Source: Streptoalloteichus tenebrarius (GTDB lineage: Bacteria; Actinomycetota; Actinomycetes; Mycobacteriales; Pseudonocardiaceae). Taken from it: a DNA stretch of 64,000 bases. Positions within the stretch are counted from its first letter, which is position 1. Each line of letters starts with the position of its first letter. This document shows, one piece after another, positions 43,969 through 53,221 of this stretch. The stretch spans positions 62,001 through 126,000 of the forward strand of contig NZ_JAMTCP010000004.1 of the NCBI RefSeq assembly GCF_024171885.1, given 5' to 3'. A program made the translations under genes and the position numbers. The notes under the pieces are model-generated. The model did no database searches. It was not told where the DNA came from and saw only the letters and a program-made list of their open reading frames with translations.

Positions 43969-45321
43969 GTGAGCACGCACAACGACCCCCGCGACATTCC
44001 CGTCCCCGCCGGCATGGCCCTGGCCGAGGACGAGGTCGTCACTCTGGCGAGTGACCTGATCCGGATCGACACCACCAACACCGGCGAGGCGGACACGGTG
44101 GTGGGTGAACGGGCCGCCGCGGAGTACGTCGCCGAGAAGCTGGCCGAGGTCGGGTTCGAGACGACGTACGTGGAGTCGGGGGCCAAGGGCCGGGGCAACG
44201 TCTTCGCGCGCCTGCCCGGCGCCGACCCGAGCCGGGGCGCGCTGATGGTGCACGGCCACCTCGACGTGGTGCCGGCGGACGCCTCGGAGTGGTCGGTCCA
44301 CCCGTTCTCGGGCGCGGTGCAGGACGGCTACGTGTGGGGCCGCGGCGCGGTCGACATGAAGGACATGGTGGCGATGACGCTGGCGACGGCGCGCCGCCTG
44401 AAGCGGGACGGCATCACCCCGCCCCGCGACATCGTGTTCGCGTTCCTGGCCGACGAGGAGGCCGGCGGCCTGGTCGGGTCGCAGTGGCTGGTGGACAACC
44501 GGCCGGAGCTGTTCGAGGGCGTCACCGAGGCGATCGGCGAGGTCGGCGGCTTCTCGGTGACGGTCCGCGACGGCGTGCGGGCCTACCTGGTGGAGACGGC
44601 GGAGAAGGGCATCGCGTGGCTGCGGCTGCGCGTGCGCGGCCGCGCCGGCCACGGGTCGATGCTGCACGAGGACAACGCGGTCACGAAGCTGACCGAGGCG
44701 GTGGCCCGGCTGGGCCGGCACCGGTTCCCGCTGGTGCTGACCGACTCGGTGCGCGAGTTCCTGGCCGCGATCACGGAACTGACGGGCCTGGAGTTCCCCG
44801 AGGACGACCTGGACGGCGCGGTGGCCAAGCTCGGCGGCCTGGCCCGCATCATCGGCGCCACCCTGCGGGACACCGCGAACCCGACGATGCTGACCGGCGG
44901 CTACAAGGCCAACGTGATCCCGTCGGTCGCCGAGGCGGTCGTGGACTGCCGGGTGCTGCCGGGCCGGCAGGAGGCGTTCGAGCGGGAGCTGGACGAGATC
45001 CTGGGCCCCGACGTGGAGCGGGAGTGGGTGGCCAACCTGCCGGCGGTGGAGACCACGTTCGACGGCGCGCTGGTGGACACCATGCACGCCTCGATCCTGG
45101 CCGAGGACCCGGAGGCGAAGCTGGTGCCGTACATGCTCTCGGGCGGCACGGACGCCAAGGCGTTCGACCGGCTGGGCATCCGGTGCTTCGGGTTCGCCCC
45201 GTTGCGGCTCCCGCCGGACCTGGACTTCTCGGCGTTGTTCCACGGCGTGGACGAGCGGGTGCCGGTGGACGCGCTGAAGTTCGGCACGCGGGTGTTGGAC
45301 CGGTTCATGCGGCACTGCTGA
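43969..45321 (+). CDS. M20-family metallopeptidase/dipeptidase
   Basis: 450 residues from the second of two adjacent GTG codons, which has better spacing to AGGAAGG. Metal-site residues: H in LMVHGHLDVVPAD, D in WGRGAVDMKDM, E-E in LADEEAGG, and the late H in FHGVDERVPVD. The dimerisation/lid domain is inserted (GRAGHGSMLHEDNAV). Similar to Mycobacterium Rv2141c by layout. Acts on dipeptides or N-acyl amino acids in the cytosol. Confidence 0.93.
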   Translation: MSTHNDPRDIPVPAGMALAEDEVVTLASDLIRIDTTNTGEADTVVGERAAAEYVAEKLAEVGFETTYVESGAKGRGNVFARLPGADPSRGALMVHGHLDVVPADASEWSVHPFSGAVQDGYVWGRGAVDMKDMVAMTLATARRLKRDGITPPRDIVFAFLADEEAGGLVGSQWLVDNRPELFEGVTEAIGEVGGFSVTVRDGVRAYLVETAEKGIAWLRLRVRGRAGHGSMLHEDNAVTKLTEAVARLGRHRFPLVLTDSVREFLAAITELTGLEFPEDDLDGAVAKLGGLARIIGATLRDTANPTMLTGGYKANVIPSVAEAVVDCRVLPGRQEAFERELDEILGPDVEREWVANLPAVETTFDGALVDTMHASILAEDPEAKLVPYMLSGGTDAKAFDRLGIRCFGFAPLRLPPDLDFSALFHGVDERVPVDALKFGTRVLDRFMRHC

Positions 45322-45340
45322 CCCTGGGAGGGGCGACGGG

Positions 45341-46117
45341 ATGGGCGAGCTGTCCGGGACGGTGGCCTTGGTCACCGGAGGCGGGTCGGGGATCGGGGCG
45401 GCGTCGGCGCGGAGGCTGGCCGGTCTCGGCGCCCGGGTCGCGGTCCTCGACCTCGACGAGGGGGCCGCGCGGGCGGTGGCGGACGAGGTGGGCGGCCTGG
45501 CGCTGGCCGGCGACGTCACCGAGCCCGCGACGTTGCCCGACGCCGTCGCCCGGGTCGAGGCCGAGTTCGGGCGGCTCGACGTGGCGCACCTCAACGCCGG
45601 GATCGGGGGTGGCCAGACCGGGGTGGACGCCTCGCTGGACGTGGCCGCCTACCGCCGACTGGTCGGGGTGAACGTCGACCACGTCGTCTACGGCACGTGT
45701 GCCGCCGTTCCCGCGTTGCGGCGCGGGGGCGGCGGCACCATCGTGGTGACCGCCTCGCTCGCGGGCCTGACCCCCATGCCGGCCGACCCGTTGTACACGT
45801 TGTCCAAGCACGCGGTCGTGGGCTACGTGCGCGCGGCCGGTGCCGCGCTGGCGGCGGAGGGCATCCGCCTGTGCGCCCTGTGCCCGGGGTTCGCGGACAC
45901 GCGGTTGCTCGGTCCCGCCCGTGAGCAGCTCACCGGCGCGGGCTTCCCGTTGCTGACCCCGGAGCAGGTGGCCGACGCGGTCGCGGCGATGCTGGCCGAG
46001 GCGGAGCCAGGGTCGGCGTGGATCGTCCAACCCGGCCGGGAACCCGCGCCCTACCGGTTCCGAGGCCTGCCCGGCCCGGCGAGCGGCGAGCGTCCGCCGG
46101 ACGTCGTGCTGGGCTGA
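45341..46117 (+). CDS. Short-chain dehydrogenase/reductase
   Basis: 258 residues. Cofactor motif TGGGSGIG, NAG in LNAGIGG, catalytic Ser in VTASLAG and YTLSK for YxxxK. Classical SDR length. D at the end of strand 2 (VLDLDE) favours NAD(H). Starts 17 bases after the dipeptidase stop, so co-transcribed. Substrate unknown. Confidence 0.92.
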   Translation: MGELSGTVALVTGGGSGIGAASARRLAGLGARVAVLDLDEGAARAVADEVGGLALAGDVTEPATLPDAVARVEAEFGRLDVAHLNAGIGGGQTGVDASLDVAAYRRLVGVNVDHVVYGTCAAVPALRRGGGGTIVVTASLAGLTPMPADPLYTLSKHAVVGYVRAAGAALAAEGIRLCALCPGFADTRLLGPAREQLTGAGFPLLTPEQVADAVAAMLAEAEPGSAWIVQPGREPAPYRFRGLPGPASGERPPDVVLG

Positions 46118-46124
46118 GTGGACT

Positions 46125-46165
46125 GGTCTCCTCCACCCCGAGCACCCTTTGGGGTGGGGGAGACC
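46125..46165 (+). terminator. Terminator after the SDR gene
   Basis: A 15-base stem (46125-46139 with 46151-46165, one G-T pair) starts 8 bases after the stop. Confidence 0.8.
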
Positions 46166-46380
46166 CTCGGGGCCGTCGATGCGGCGGCGAACATGGACCT
46201 GCTCCCGAACCCGACAGCGCGGGAGGTCGGCCCGGAGGCAGTCGACCGCCTCGGCGTTGAACAGGGGCGCGGTCCTCGAACCCGCGCACGCCGTGCTCGT
46301 CGAGCCATTGGCCAACGCGTCGGGCCTGGCGGGCCGTCGCGTCCCGCAAGACCGGCACCTTTTCCCCGCCTGCCAGAAGC

Positions 46381-46780
46381 AACAGGGCGGCGGACGCGGC
46401 CATCAAGGCCAAGGACCAGGCGGTGAAGCCCGGCCAGTTCCGCTACCTGCGCACCACGGCGTGGCACTCGGCCACCGTGCCCGTCACGAAGGCGGACGCG
46501 TCTGGTGACGAGCAGTCGGGCGCGCAGTCGACCGACAGGCTGACCTCCCTGGAGAAGGGCGTCATCCCTCCCTGGAGAAGGGCGTCATCGAGTACTGGAT
46601 CCCCGCCGACTTCCACGCCGAGTGGCTCATGCGGCGGACCTGGAACGCCGAGCGGAAGTTCTTCCGTCCCGAGGACGAGACCGCGCTGGGGCACTCCCAG
46701 CCTTCCCTGACCGAGGTGCGGCGCATTATCGAGCGGAACGACCCGCACGACGACAACACCTGGTCAGGACCGGCCCACGG
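46381..46780 (+). pseudogene. CU044_5270-family protein gene broken by a 23-base tandem duplication
   Basis: The first frame reads AAIKAKDQAVKPGQFRYLRT and STDRLTSLEKGVI. The second frame continues VIEYWIPADFHAEWLMRRTW, AERKFFRPEDETALG. The KPGQFRYxRT and WIPAD...EWLxRR blocks are those of the CU044_5270 family of actinobacterial surface proteins. The unit at 46544-46566 is repeated at 46567-46589; removing one copy restores the frame. The N-terminal membrane part is not clear. Confidence 0.6.
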
Positions 46781-46944
46781 TCGGTCCCGCGACACACCCG
46801 ACGGGCGGGCACCGCGTCCTACATAGTGATCTCGACTGCGGCGAGGGCGGCGACCACGAAGCCGCTCCCGTACCCGCCCCAGGAGCCGGCTCAGCGACAG
46901 CCGCGTCCTGCGGCGGACACGCCCCGGCCGGAGGCTGTCCCCGG

Positions 46945-47403
46945 TCAGCGTGAGGTGAGGGCGTTGAAGGTCGACGCGGTGACCACGCCGTAGACCAGGT
47001 GCGGGACGATGTCGGAGACCCAGCCCTGGACGCCCCACGACTTCGGGTCGGTGACCCCGAGGGCCACGGACGGGGCATCGCTGCTGGCCATCGCGGTGGC
47101 CCCGAGGATCGGGCCGGCCAACCAGACGGGAAGACCGCGACAGCGAGTGCGCAGCAGGCCGTAGGCCGCGCCGACGCCGAGCCCGGTCACGTAGCCGAGC
47201 AGCGCTCCGGCGCCGCTGCGCCGGTTGGCGGCCTGTTGCTCGTCACCCAACGCGATGCCAGCTTGCTCGGCCAGACGCCCGGCGACCTCCTCGGGAACGG
47301 AACTGGAGGAGCGGGCCCGCACCAGCATGTCCAGGTAGGTGACGACGTTCAGCGCGACCGTTCCCGCGGCTCCCGCGAGCAACCCGCGCACCAGCGGACG
47401 CAT
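46945..47403 (-). CDS. Small integral membrane protein
   Basis: 152 residues from the ATG at 47403; GGAGGG precedes it. Hydrophobic helix LVRGLLAGAAGTVALNVVTY, then a charged loop, then three more helices (GALLGYVTGLGVGAAYGLL; LAGPILGATAMA; VPHLVYGVVTASTFN). Resembles conserved actinobacterial proteins of unknown function, no motif of an enzyme. Confidence 0.65.
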   Translation of the reverse strand: MRPLVRGLLAGAAGTVALNVVTYLDMLVRARSSSSVPEEVAGRLAEQAGIALGDEQQAANRRSGAGALLGYVTGLGVGAAYGLLRTRCRGLPVWLAGPILGATAMASSDAPSVALGVTDPKSWGVQGWVSDIVPHLVYGVVTASTFNALTSR

Positions 47404-47576
47404 CGGCATCCCTCCGACGACGAGGAGGTCCGCGTCCCACGTCCGGCGGCGCACGCCGTGCCAGGAGGGGGACCCGGGTCGGGGCCAGGCGGCCCCGACC
47501 CTCAGGCTGTGCCCGCTGTCCCCGCCGGGAAACGTCCGTCGGGCGACACGTCCTCTGTGAAGTCGGGCGACACGTC

Positions 47577-47792
47577 CTATGTGAACAGGCCAGGGATGCC
47601 GGCGGCGGTGCGACGGCGCCGCAGCCACACCTTGCGGGTGCCGTCGGCGTAGAGCAGCACCCGGGACAACTCCCACCCGGCGAACTCCGCGTGGACGGCG
47701 AGCTGCACCGCCGCGGTCCGTCGGGACACACCCGGCGGGAGCCGCAGCGGCTGGTACTCCCAGTCTCCGTCGATCACCGACCCGTCGTTCAT
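47577..47792 (-). CDS. DUF5703 small protein
   Basis: 71 residues. DWEYQPLRLPPGVSRRTAAV and ELSRVLLYADGTRKVWLRRR match the DUF5703 family (Rv2137c-like). Its ATG overlaps the lipoprotein stop (ATGA), so the two are coupled. Role unknown. Confidence 0.85.
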   Translation of the reverse strand: MNDGSVIDGDWEYQPLRLPPGVSRRTAAVQLAVHAEFAGWELSRVLLYADGTRKVWLRRRRTAAGIPGLFT

Positions 47793-48808
47793 GGCTGCAC
47801 CACCTGTACCCCTCCACTGTCGGCCGACGCCACCAGGACCCGTCCGCTCTCCTGGTCCACCGCGACCGCGTTGGGCTGGTGGACGGTGGGGACGCGGTGA
47901 CGTTCGACGGGCTCCGCGCCGGAGACGTCGTAGCCGACCAGTTCGTTCTTCTCCGTCAGGGTGATCCACAGCAGGTCGCGCCTGCCGTCGTAGGCGATCC
48001 CCCACGGGGCCCCGGGCACGGGGTAGCGCAGCCGCATCAGCAGCGGCTGGTTGGGGGACTCGGTGAAGGCCATCAGCTCGCCGCCTCGGGTGTCGACGAC
48101 GAAGGCCCGGCCGAAGCGGTCGACGACGGCGTTGCTGGCGCCGTCGCCGGCGCGCAGGGCAGCGCCGAGGGTGCCCTTGTCGAGGTCGACCGGGGTGACC
48201 GAGGTGTGGAGCCGGTCGACGACGAGGACGCGGGAGTCGCTGAGCAGCGGGACGGCCGCGCCCTGGAGGCCCTCGACGCGGCGCTCCTCGTGGCCGCCCC
48301 TGAGGATCGTGACGCCCCTGGTGCCCGGGGTGGTGACCACCGTGCGGTCGCCGACGGTGACCGCGCCGGTGGGCTGGCCGCTGACCGGGACGCGGTCGAC
48401 CTCGCCGCCGGGCAGCTTGATCCGCAGGAGCTGGTCGGCGGACGGGACGGGGGCGAACAGCTCGCTCCCGGCCCCGGTGGGGGTGAGCTGGTCGACGGCG
48501 CCGGGCAGGGCGACGGCGCGGGGCGTGCCGGCGAGGTCGTCGAGCCCGAACAGGAGCAGCTCGTCGGGCTGGCGGACCGCGACGGCCAGCGTGCGGCTGG
48601 CCTGGTCGACGGTCATGGCGGTGACCTGCCGGGCCAGCGGGTGCACGGTGCCGGCGGGCGTGGCCTTCGCCGGGGGCGCGGCGGCCGGAGTGGGGGCGAC
48701 CAGGGACCGCGCGACCTGGAGTGCCTCACCAGCCTGCCCGTCGCCCGAGGAACACCCCGCCAGGACGGCGGCCCCCGCGACCAGGACCGCGACCACTCGA
48801 CGCAACAC
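47789..48808 (-). CDS. Beta-propeller lipoprotein (LppL-like)
   Basis: 339 residues. Lipobox VLAG-C19 after a 15-residue hydrophobic stretch. A low-complexity Ala/Pro linker (PTPAAAPPAKATPAGT) precedes repeating strands such as DQLTPTGAGSELFAPVPSAD and DRFGRAFVVDTRGGELMAF, fitting a YncE/NHL-like propeller on the cell surface. Neighbour of DUF5703 as in the mycobacterial LppL locus. Confidence 0.82.
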   Translation of the reverse strand: MLRRVVAVLVAGAAVLAGCSSGDGQAGEALQVARSLVAPTPAAAPPAKATPAGTVHPLARQVTAMTVDQASRTLAVAVRQPDELLLFGLDDLAGTPRAVALPGAVDQLTPTGAGSELFAPVPSADQLLRIKLPGGEVDRVPVSGQPTGAVTVGDRTVVTTPGTRGVTILRGGHEERRVEGLQGAAVPLLSDSRVLVVDRLHTSVTPVDLDKGTLGAALRAGDGASNAVVDRFGRAFVVDTRGGELMAFTESPNQPLLMRLRYPVPGAPWGIAYDGRRDLLWITLTEKNELVGYDVSGAEPVERHRVPTVHQPNAVAVDQESGRVLVASADSGGVQVVQP

Positions 48809-48974
48809 GACCTCCTGTGCTCACCGCTGACCTCGCGTCCGCCGCCCACGGGCGAGGGACGTCCCTCCAGCATCCCCGACGCGGGTGGCGAGGTCACGCA
48901 CGGGGACCCGGCTGGTGCAGCGCCGACCCCCGTCGGAAGGAGAGGCGGCCGGGCCGGCGCCGACCGACGTCGGG

Positions 48975-49841
48975 TCAGCGCAGCGTGACCGGGGCGAGGA
49001 GATCGACCTGGACCGGGTCCGCCGAGCAGGGGAACAGCAGCAGCTCGTCGCAGCCGGCGTCGCGGTAGGCGGCCACGGCCTCCCGCACGGCGCTCTCGCC
49101 GGTCAACGCCATCTGCTGCGCGGTCTCGGGCGTGACGCCGGCGTGGCCGTAGTAGTGGGACAGGTACCGGCCCGCCGCCTGGCTGGCGTCGGGTCCGAGG
49201 GCGAAGTAGGTCAGGGCGAGGACCCGGGGTTCGCCCTGGCGGCCCTCGTCGGCCCACAGCCGCCGGAGGTGCGCGATCGACTCGCCGAACCGGTCGGGGG
49301 GAGCGCTGCCGGAGGCGATCCAGCCGGCGCCGAACCGGGCGGCGCGGGCGTGGGCGGTGTCGGACCCGCCCCCGATGATGATCGTCACCTCGCCGCGGGG
49401 CGGACGGGGGCCGACCGGGCCGGCCTCGCCCCTGACCTCACCGGACCAGACCCGCCTCATCTCGGTGAGCATCGCCTCGAAGCGGCGGCCCCTGCCGCCC
49501 ATGGGGATGCCGCAGACCTGGTAGTCGTCCTGGCGCAGACCGACGGCCATGCCCAGGACCAGCCGGCCCTTGGCGAACCGGTCGAGGGTGGCCGCCTGCT
49601 TGGCCAGCAGGACCGTGTTGACGCGGAGCGGCGCGAGCAGGATCGAGGTGACCAGGCGGACGCGTTCGGTGACGGCGGCGACCGCGGCGAGGGTGATCAG
49701 TGGTTCGTGGTTGTCGTAGGCGACGCGGTCGATGACGCCGACCGAGGCGAAGCCGAGCCGCTCGGCGCGGCGGGCGGCCTCCAGCACCTGGGTGGGGTCG
49801 GCGCCGGGGATGGTGGCGGGCAGTCCGATTCCGATGTCCAT
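48975..49841 (-). CDS. LLM-class (F420-dependent-type) flavin oxidoreductase
   Basis: 288 residues from the ATG at 49841. The luciferase-like fold begins MDIGIGLPATIPGADPTQVL and carries RLVTSILLAPLRVNTVLLAK and GRLVLGMAVGLRQDDYQVCG, the usual deazaflavin/FMN region. GGGSDTAHARAARFGAGWI is the late phosphate-binding loop. Coenzyme F420 is likely by analogy. Substrate unknown. It stands alone upstream of the lipoprotein gene. Confidence 0.88.
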   Translation of the reverse strand: MDIGIGLPATIPGADPTQVLEAARRAERLGFASVGVIDRVAYDNHEPLITLAAVAAVTERVRLVTSILLAPLRVNTVLLAKQAATLDRFAKGRLVLGMAVGLRQDDYQVCGIPMGGRGRRFEAMLTEMRRVWSGEVRGEAGPVGPRPPRGEVTIIIGGGSDTAHARAARFGAGWIASGSAPPDRFGESIAHLRRLWADEGRQGEPRVLALTYFALGPDASQAAGRYLSHYYGHAGVTPETAQQMALTGESAVREAVAAYRDAGCDELLLFPCSADPVQVDLLAPVTLR

Positions 49842-50016
49842 CTCGCCTCCGGCGGCGGTGGAGCGGCGTGGCACGGCGCTGGCACGGGTGACCCGGGGCA
49901 CGGCTGGCACGGCCGCCGCGTGGTGATCGAGAGCACCCCGTTCGTAACAGCCGGGACGCGGAGCTGCCACTTGGCGGCGCGGATGGGCTCCGATCGGTGG
50001 AGGGCCCGCCGGACGG

Positions 50017-50994
50017 CTACCGCAGGGGCCGCTCGGGATAGCCGAACTCCACGGCGCTGACGTCGTCGAGCGCGGCTCTGATCTCCGAGGGCAGGGTGAG
50101 GTCCTCGGCGGCCAGCGACCCGGTGAGCTGCGCGGTGTCGCGGGCGCCGACGACAGGGGCGACGACGCCGGGGCGGTCGCGGACCCAGGCCAGCGCGACG
50201 GCCAGCGGCGAGGTGCCCAGCCCGTCGGCGGCGGTGGCCACGGCCTGCACGATGCGGGCGGCGCGGTCGGTGCGGTGGTGTTCGACGTAGGCGGCGAAGT
50301 GGGGGGAGGCGCCGCGCGAGTCGGCGGGGGTGCCGGAGCGGTACTTGCCGGTGAGCACGCCCCTGCCCAGCGGGGCCCACGGCAGCAGGCCGATGCCGTG
50401 GTGGGCGGCCGCGGGCACGATCTCCCGTTCCACGCCGCGTTCCAGCAGCGAGTACTCGACCTGGGTGGAGATGAGGAGGGCGCGGCCGGGGACGGCGCGT
50501 TGCAGCGCGGCGGCGGTGCCGAGCTGCCAGCCGGAGTAGTTGGAGACGCCGACGTAGCGGACCTTGCCGCTGGTGACGGCGGCGTCGACGGCGCCGAGGG
50601 TCTCCTCCAGCGGGGTGCTGGGGTCCCAGGCGTGGAGCTGCCACAGGTCGACGTGGTCGACGCCCAGGCGGCGCAGGGAGTGGTCCAGGGCGGTGAGCAG
50701 GGCGCCCCGGGAGGCGCCACCGCCGAACGGGCCGTCGTGCCGGCGGGCCACGGCCTTGGTGGCCACCACGATCTCGTCGCGGGGCACGACCTCGCCCAGC
50801 AGTCCGCCGAGGATCCGCTCGCTGTCGCCGTCGCAGTAGACGTCGGCGGTGTCCACGAGGGTGCCGCCGGCCTCGACGAACGCGACGAGCTGGTTCGCCG
50901 CCTCGTCGGCGTCGGTGTCCCTGCCCCAGGTCATCGTGCCCAGGGCGAGCCGGGAGACGCGCAGGCCGCTGCGGCCGAGCTGTCGCTGTTCCAC
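50017..50994 (-). CDS. Aldo/keto reductase
   Basis: 325 residues from a GTG at 50994. No ribosome site; TAGGCT lies 8 bases upstream, fitting a leaderless promoter. Catalytic tetrad: D and Y in VDTADVYCDGDSE, K in VVATKAVARR, H in LWQLHAWD. The C-terminal NADPH site is VVAPVVGARDTAQL. A TIM-barrel NADPH-dependent reductase of carbonyl compounds; substrate unknown. Confidence 0.92.
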   Translation of the reverse strand: MEQRQLGRSGLRVSRLALGTMTWGRDTDADEAANQLVAFVEAGGTLVDTADVYCDGDSERILGGLLGEVVPRDEIVVATKAVARRHDGPFGGGASRGALLTALDHSLRRLGVDHVDLWQLHAWDPSTPLEETLGAVDAAVTSGKVRYVGVSNYSGWQLGTAAALQRAVPGRALLISTQVEYSLLERGVEREIVPAAAHHGIGLLPWAPLGRGVLTGKYRSGTPADSRGASPHFAAYVEHHRTDRAARIVQAVATAADGLGTSPLAVALAWVRDRPGVVAPVVGARDTAQLTGSLAAEDLTLPSEIRAALDDVSAVEFGYPERPLR

Positions 50995-51120
50995 GGTCGG
51001 CGAGCCTAGAAGGTGATCGGCGGGCGGGGGTGCTGTGGCACGGCGACACGCCTGGTCCGGAGTGTGACCGGGGCGACACCGGTGCGGCACGTCATGTTAC
51101 CTGCCGGTAGGGTCTGGCTC

Positions 51121-52170
51121 GTGCGACTTGGGTTGAACCTGGGCTACTGGGGCGCCGGCAACGACGCCGAGAACCTCGAACTGGCCAAGGAGGCCGACGC
51201 GCTCGGCTACTCCGTGGTCTGGGTGGCGGAGGCCTACGGCTCCGACGGCCCCACCGTGCTGTCCTGGATCGCGGCGCACACCGAGCGGATCGACGTGGGC
51301 TCGGCGATCTTCCAGATCCCGGCGCGCACGCCGACGATGACCGCCATGACCGCCGCGACCCTGGACACCCTGTCCGGCGGCCGGTTCCGGCTGGGCCTCG
51401 GCGTGTCCGGTCCGCAGGTCTCCGAGGGCTGGTACGGGGTGAAGTTCGACAAGCCCCTGGCCCGCACCCGCGAGTACGTCGAGATCATCCGCAAGGCGCT
51501 GTCCCGGGAGCGGGTGGTGCACGAGGGCGCCAACTGGACGCTGCCGCTGCCCGGCGGCCCCGGCAAGGCCCTCAAGCTGACCGTGCACCCGGTGCGCGAG
51601 CACATCCCGGTCTACATCGCCGCGATCGGCCCGAAGAACCTGGAGCTGACCGGCGAGATCGCCGACGGATGGCTGGCGATCTTCTACTCGCCGGAGCACG
51701 CCGAGGAGTCGGTGGCCCACATCCGGGCCGGCCGCCAGAAGGCCGGCAGGGACATGGCCGGGTTCGACATCGTGCCCACCGTGCCGATCGTGGTCGGCGA
51801 GGACTGGCGGACCTGCGCCGACACCGTCCGCCCGTACGCGGCGCTCTACATCGGCGGCATGGGCAGCAGGGACAAGAACTTCTACAAGGAGCTGGCCACC
51901 CGCATGGGCTTCGGGGAGCAGGCCCAGGAGGTGCAGGACCGGTTCCTGGCCAAGGACTACCAGGGCGCGGCGGCGGCCGTGCCGCTGGAGTTCCTCGACG
52001 CCACGTCGCTGCTCGGCCCGAAGGAGCGCATCGCCGAGCGGATGCGCGCCTACGCCGACACCGGCGTGACCACCCTGACCGTCTCGCCGATGCTCCAGGA
52101 CCTGGAGCAGGGCCGCACGGCCCTGCGCACCGCGCGGGAGGCGCTGGAGCTGGCCGGCCTGGCCGAGTAG
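51121..52170 (+). CDS. LLM-class F420-dependent oxidoreductase
   Basis: 349 residues from the GTG at 51121. TAGGGT lies 7 bases upstream with no ribosome site, so leaderless. RLGLNLGYWGAGNDAENLEL, SAIFQIPARTPTMTAMTAAT and GRFRLGLGVSGPQVSEGWYG are typical of F420-dependent glucose-6-phosphate-dehydrogenase/reductase-type enzymes. Diverges from the aldo/keto reductase gene. UppP follows after 147 bases. Confidence 0.9.
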   Translation: MRLGLNLGYWGAGNDAENLELAKEADALGYSVVWVAEAYGSDGPTVLSWIAAHTERIDVGSAIFQIPARTPTMTAMTAATLDTLSGGRFRLGLGVSGPQVSEGWYGVKFDKPLARTREYVEIIRKALSRERVVHEGANWTLPLPGGPGKALKLTVHPVREHIPVYIAAIGPKNLELTGEIADGWLAIFYSPEHAEESVAHIRAGRQKAGRDMAGFDIVPTVPIVVGEDWRTCADTVRPYAALYIGGMGSRDKNFYKELATRMGFGEQAQEVQDRFLAKDYQGAAAAVPLEFLDATSLLGPKERIAERMRAYADTGVTTLTVSPMLQDLEQGRTALRTAREALELAGLAE

Positions 52171-52317
52171 GGCGCCTCACGGACCGTCGCGGCGGCCCTC
52201 GTCCGGGTGTCCCGGCCGGGGTCGCCGCATTCGGGTGAACCGGGGTGCTGCAAGATGCGCAGCGGCACCGCGGCGCACCCGCTGCGCCGCTTCCCCGCGA
52301 ACCTCAGGAGCTCACGC

Positions 52318-53151
52318 GTGAGCTGGTTGCAGGCCCTGGTCCTCGGACTCGTCCAGGGATTGACCGAGTTCCTCCCCATCTCCTCCTCCGGACACCTGCG
52401 CATCGTCTCCGAGCTGTTCTTCGACTCCGACGCCGGCGCGTCGTTCACCGCCGTGACCCAGCTCGGCACCGAGCTGGCCGTGCTCATCTACTTCGCCAGG
52501 GACATCTGGCGGCTGCTGACCACCTGGTTCCGCGGCTTCGTCGACGCCGAGGCGCGGCGGAGCGCCGACTACCGCGTCGCCTGGTACGTGATCATCGGCA
52601 CGCTGCCGATCGGCCTGCTCGGCCTGGTCTTCAAGGACGAGATCCGCAGCGGCGCGCGCAACCTGTGGCTGGTCTCCACCACGCTGGTCGTCTTCGCCCT
52701 GTTCCTGGCCGCGGCCGAGCGGTTCGGGCCGCAGCGGCGCGCCGTGGAGCAGATGACCCTGCGCGACGGCGTGGTGATGGGCTTCGCGCAGGCCATGGCC
52801 CTGATCCCCGGTGTCTCGCGGTCCGGCGGCACCATCACGGCGGGCCTGGCGATCGGCCTGAACCGGGCGGCGGCGGCCCGCTACTCGTTCCTGCTGGCCA
52901 TCCCGGCGGTGTTCGCCTCGGGGATCTTCAGCATCCCGGACGTGTTCGACCGCACCGGGCCCGGCCCGCAGCCCTCGGTGGCCCAGATGGTGGTGGCCAC
53001 CGCCATCGCGTTCGCCGTCGGCTACGCCACGATCGCCTGGCTGCTGAACTGGGTCGCCAAGCACAGCGTGTACGTCTTCGTCTGGTACCGGCTGGTGTTG
53101 GGTCTGACCATGATGGGCCTGCTGTCGGCAGGGGTGGTCAACGCGACCTGA
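52318..53151 (+). CDS. uppP: Undecaprenyl-diphosphatase (bacitracin-resistance type)
   Basis: 277 residues from a GTG behind CAGGAG; eight hydrophobic helices. Signature segments are [20 protein letters not shown] near the start and [20 protein letters not shown] (the PGxSRSG phosphatase-site motif). It removes a phosphate from undecaprenyl diphosphate to recycle the cell-wall lipid carrier. An ATG frame further upstream exists but the GTG lies at the family start. Confidence 0.95.
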   Translation: MSWLQALVLGLVQGLTEFLPISSSGHLRIVSELFFDSDAGASFTAVTQLGTELAVLIYFARDIWRLLTTWFRGFVDAEARRSADYRVAWYVIIGTLPIGLLGLVFKDEIRSGARNLWLVSTTLVVFALFLAAAERFGPQRRAVEQMTLRDGVVMGFAQAMALIPGVSRSGGTITAGLAIGLNRAAAARYSFLLAIPAVFASGIFSIPDVFDRTGPGPQPSVAQMVVATAIAFAVGYATIAWLLNWVAKHSVYVFVWYRLVLGLTMMGLLSAGVVNAT

Positions 53152-53173
53152 CCCTCCACACACGGGACGCGCC

Positions 53174-53203
53174 AGGGCGGGGTGGCTTCGGCCGCCCCGC
53201 CCT
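53174..53203. terminator. TTCG-loop terminator
   Basis: A 13-base stem (53174-53186 with 53191-53203, one G-T pair) with a TTCG tetraloop between the convergent uppP and NmrA-like genes. Confidence 0.85.
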
Positions 53204-53221
53204 CGCGCGTGGTGGCGGCTC

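Noticed and set aside
43834-45594. Long minus-strand frame
   Set aside because: Antisense to the M20 dipeptidase, and it would run across a tRNA gene.
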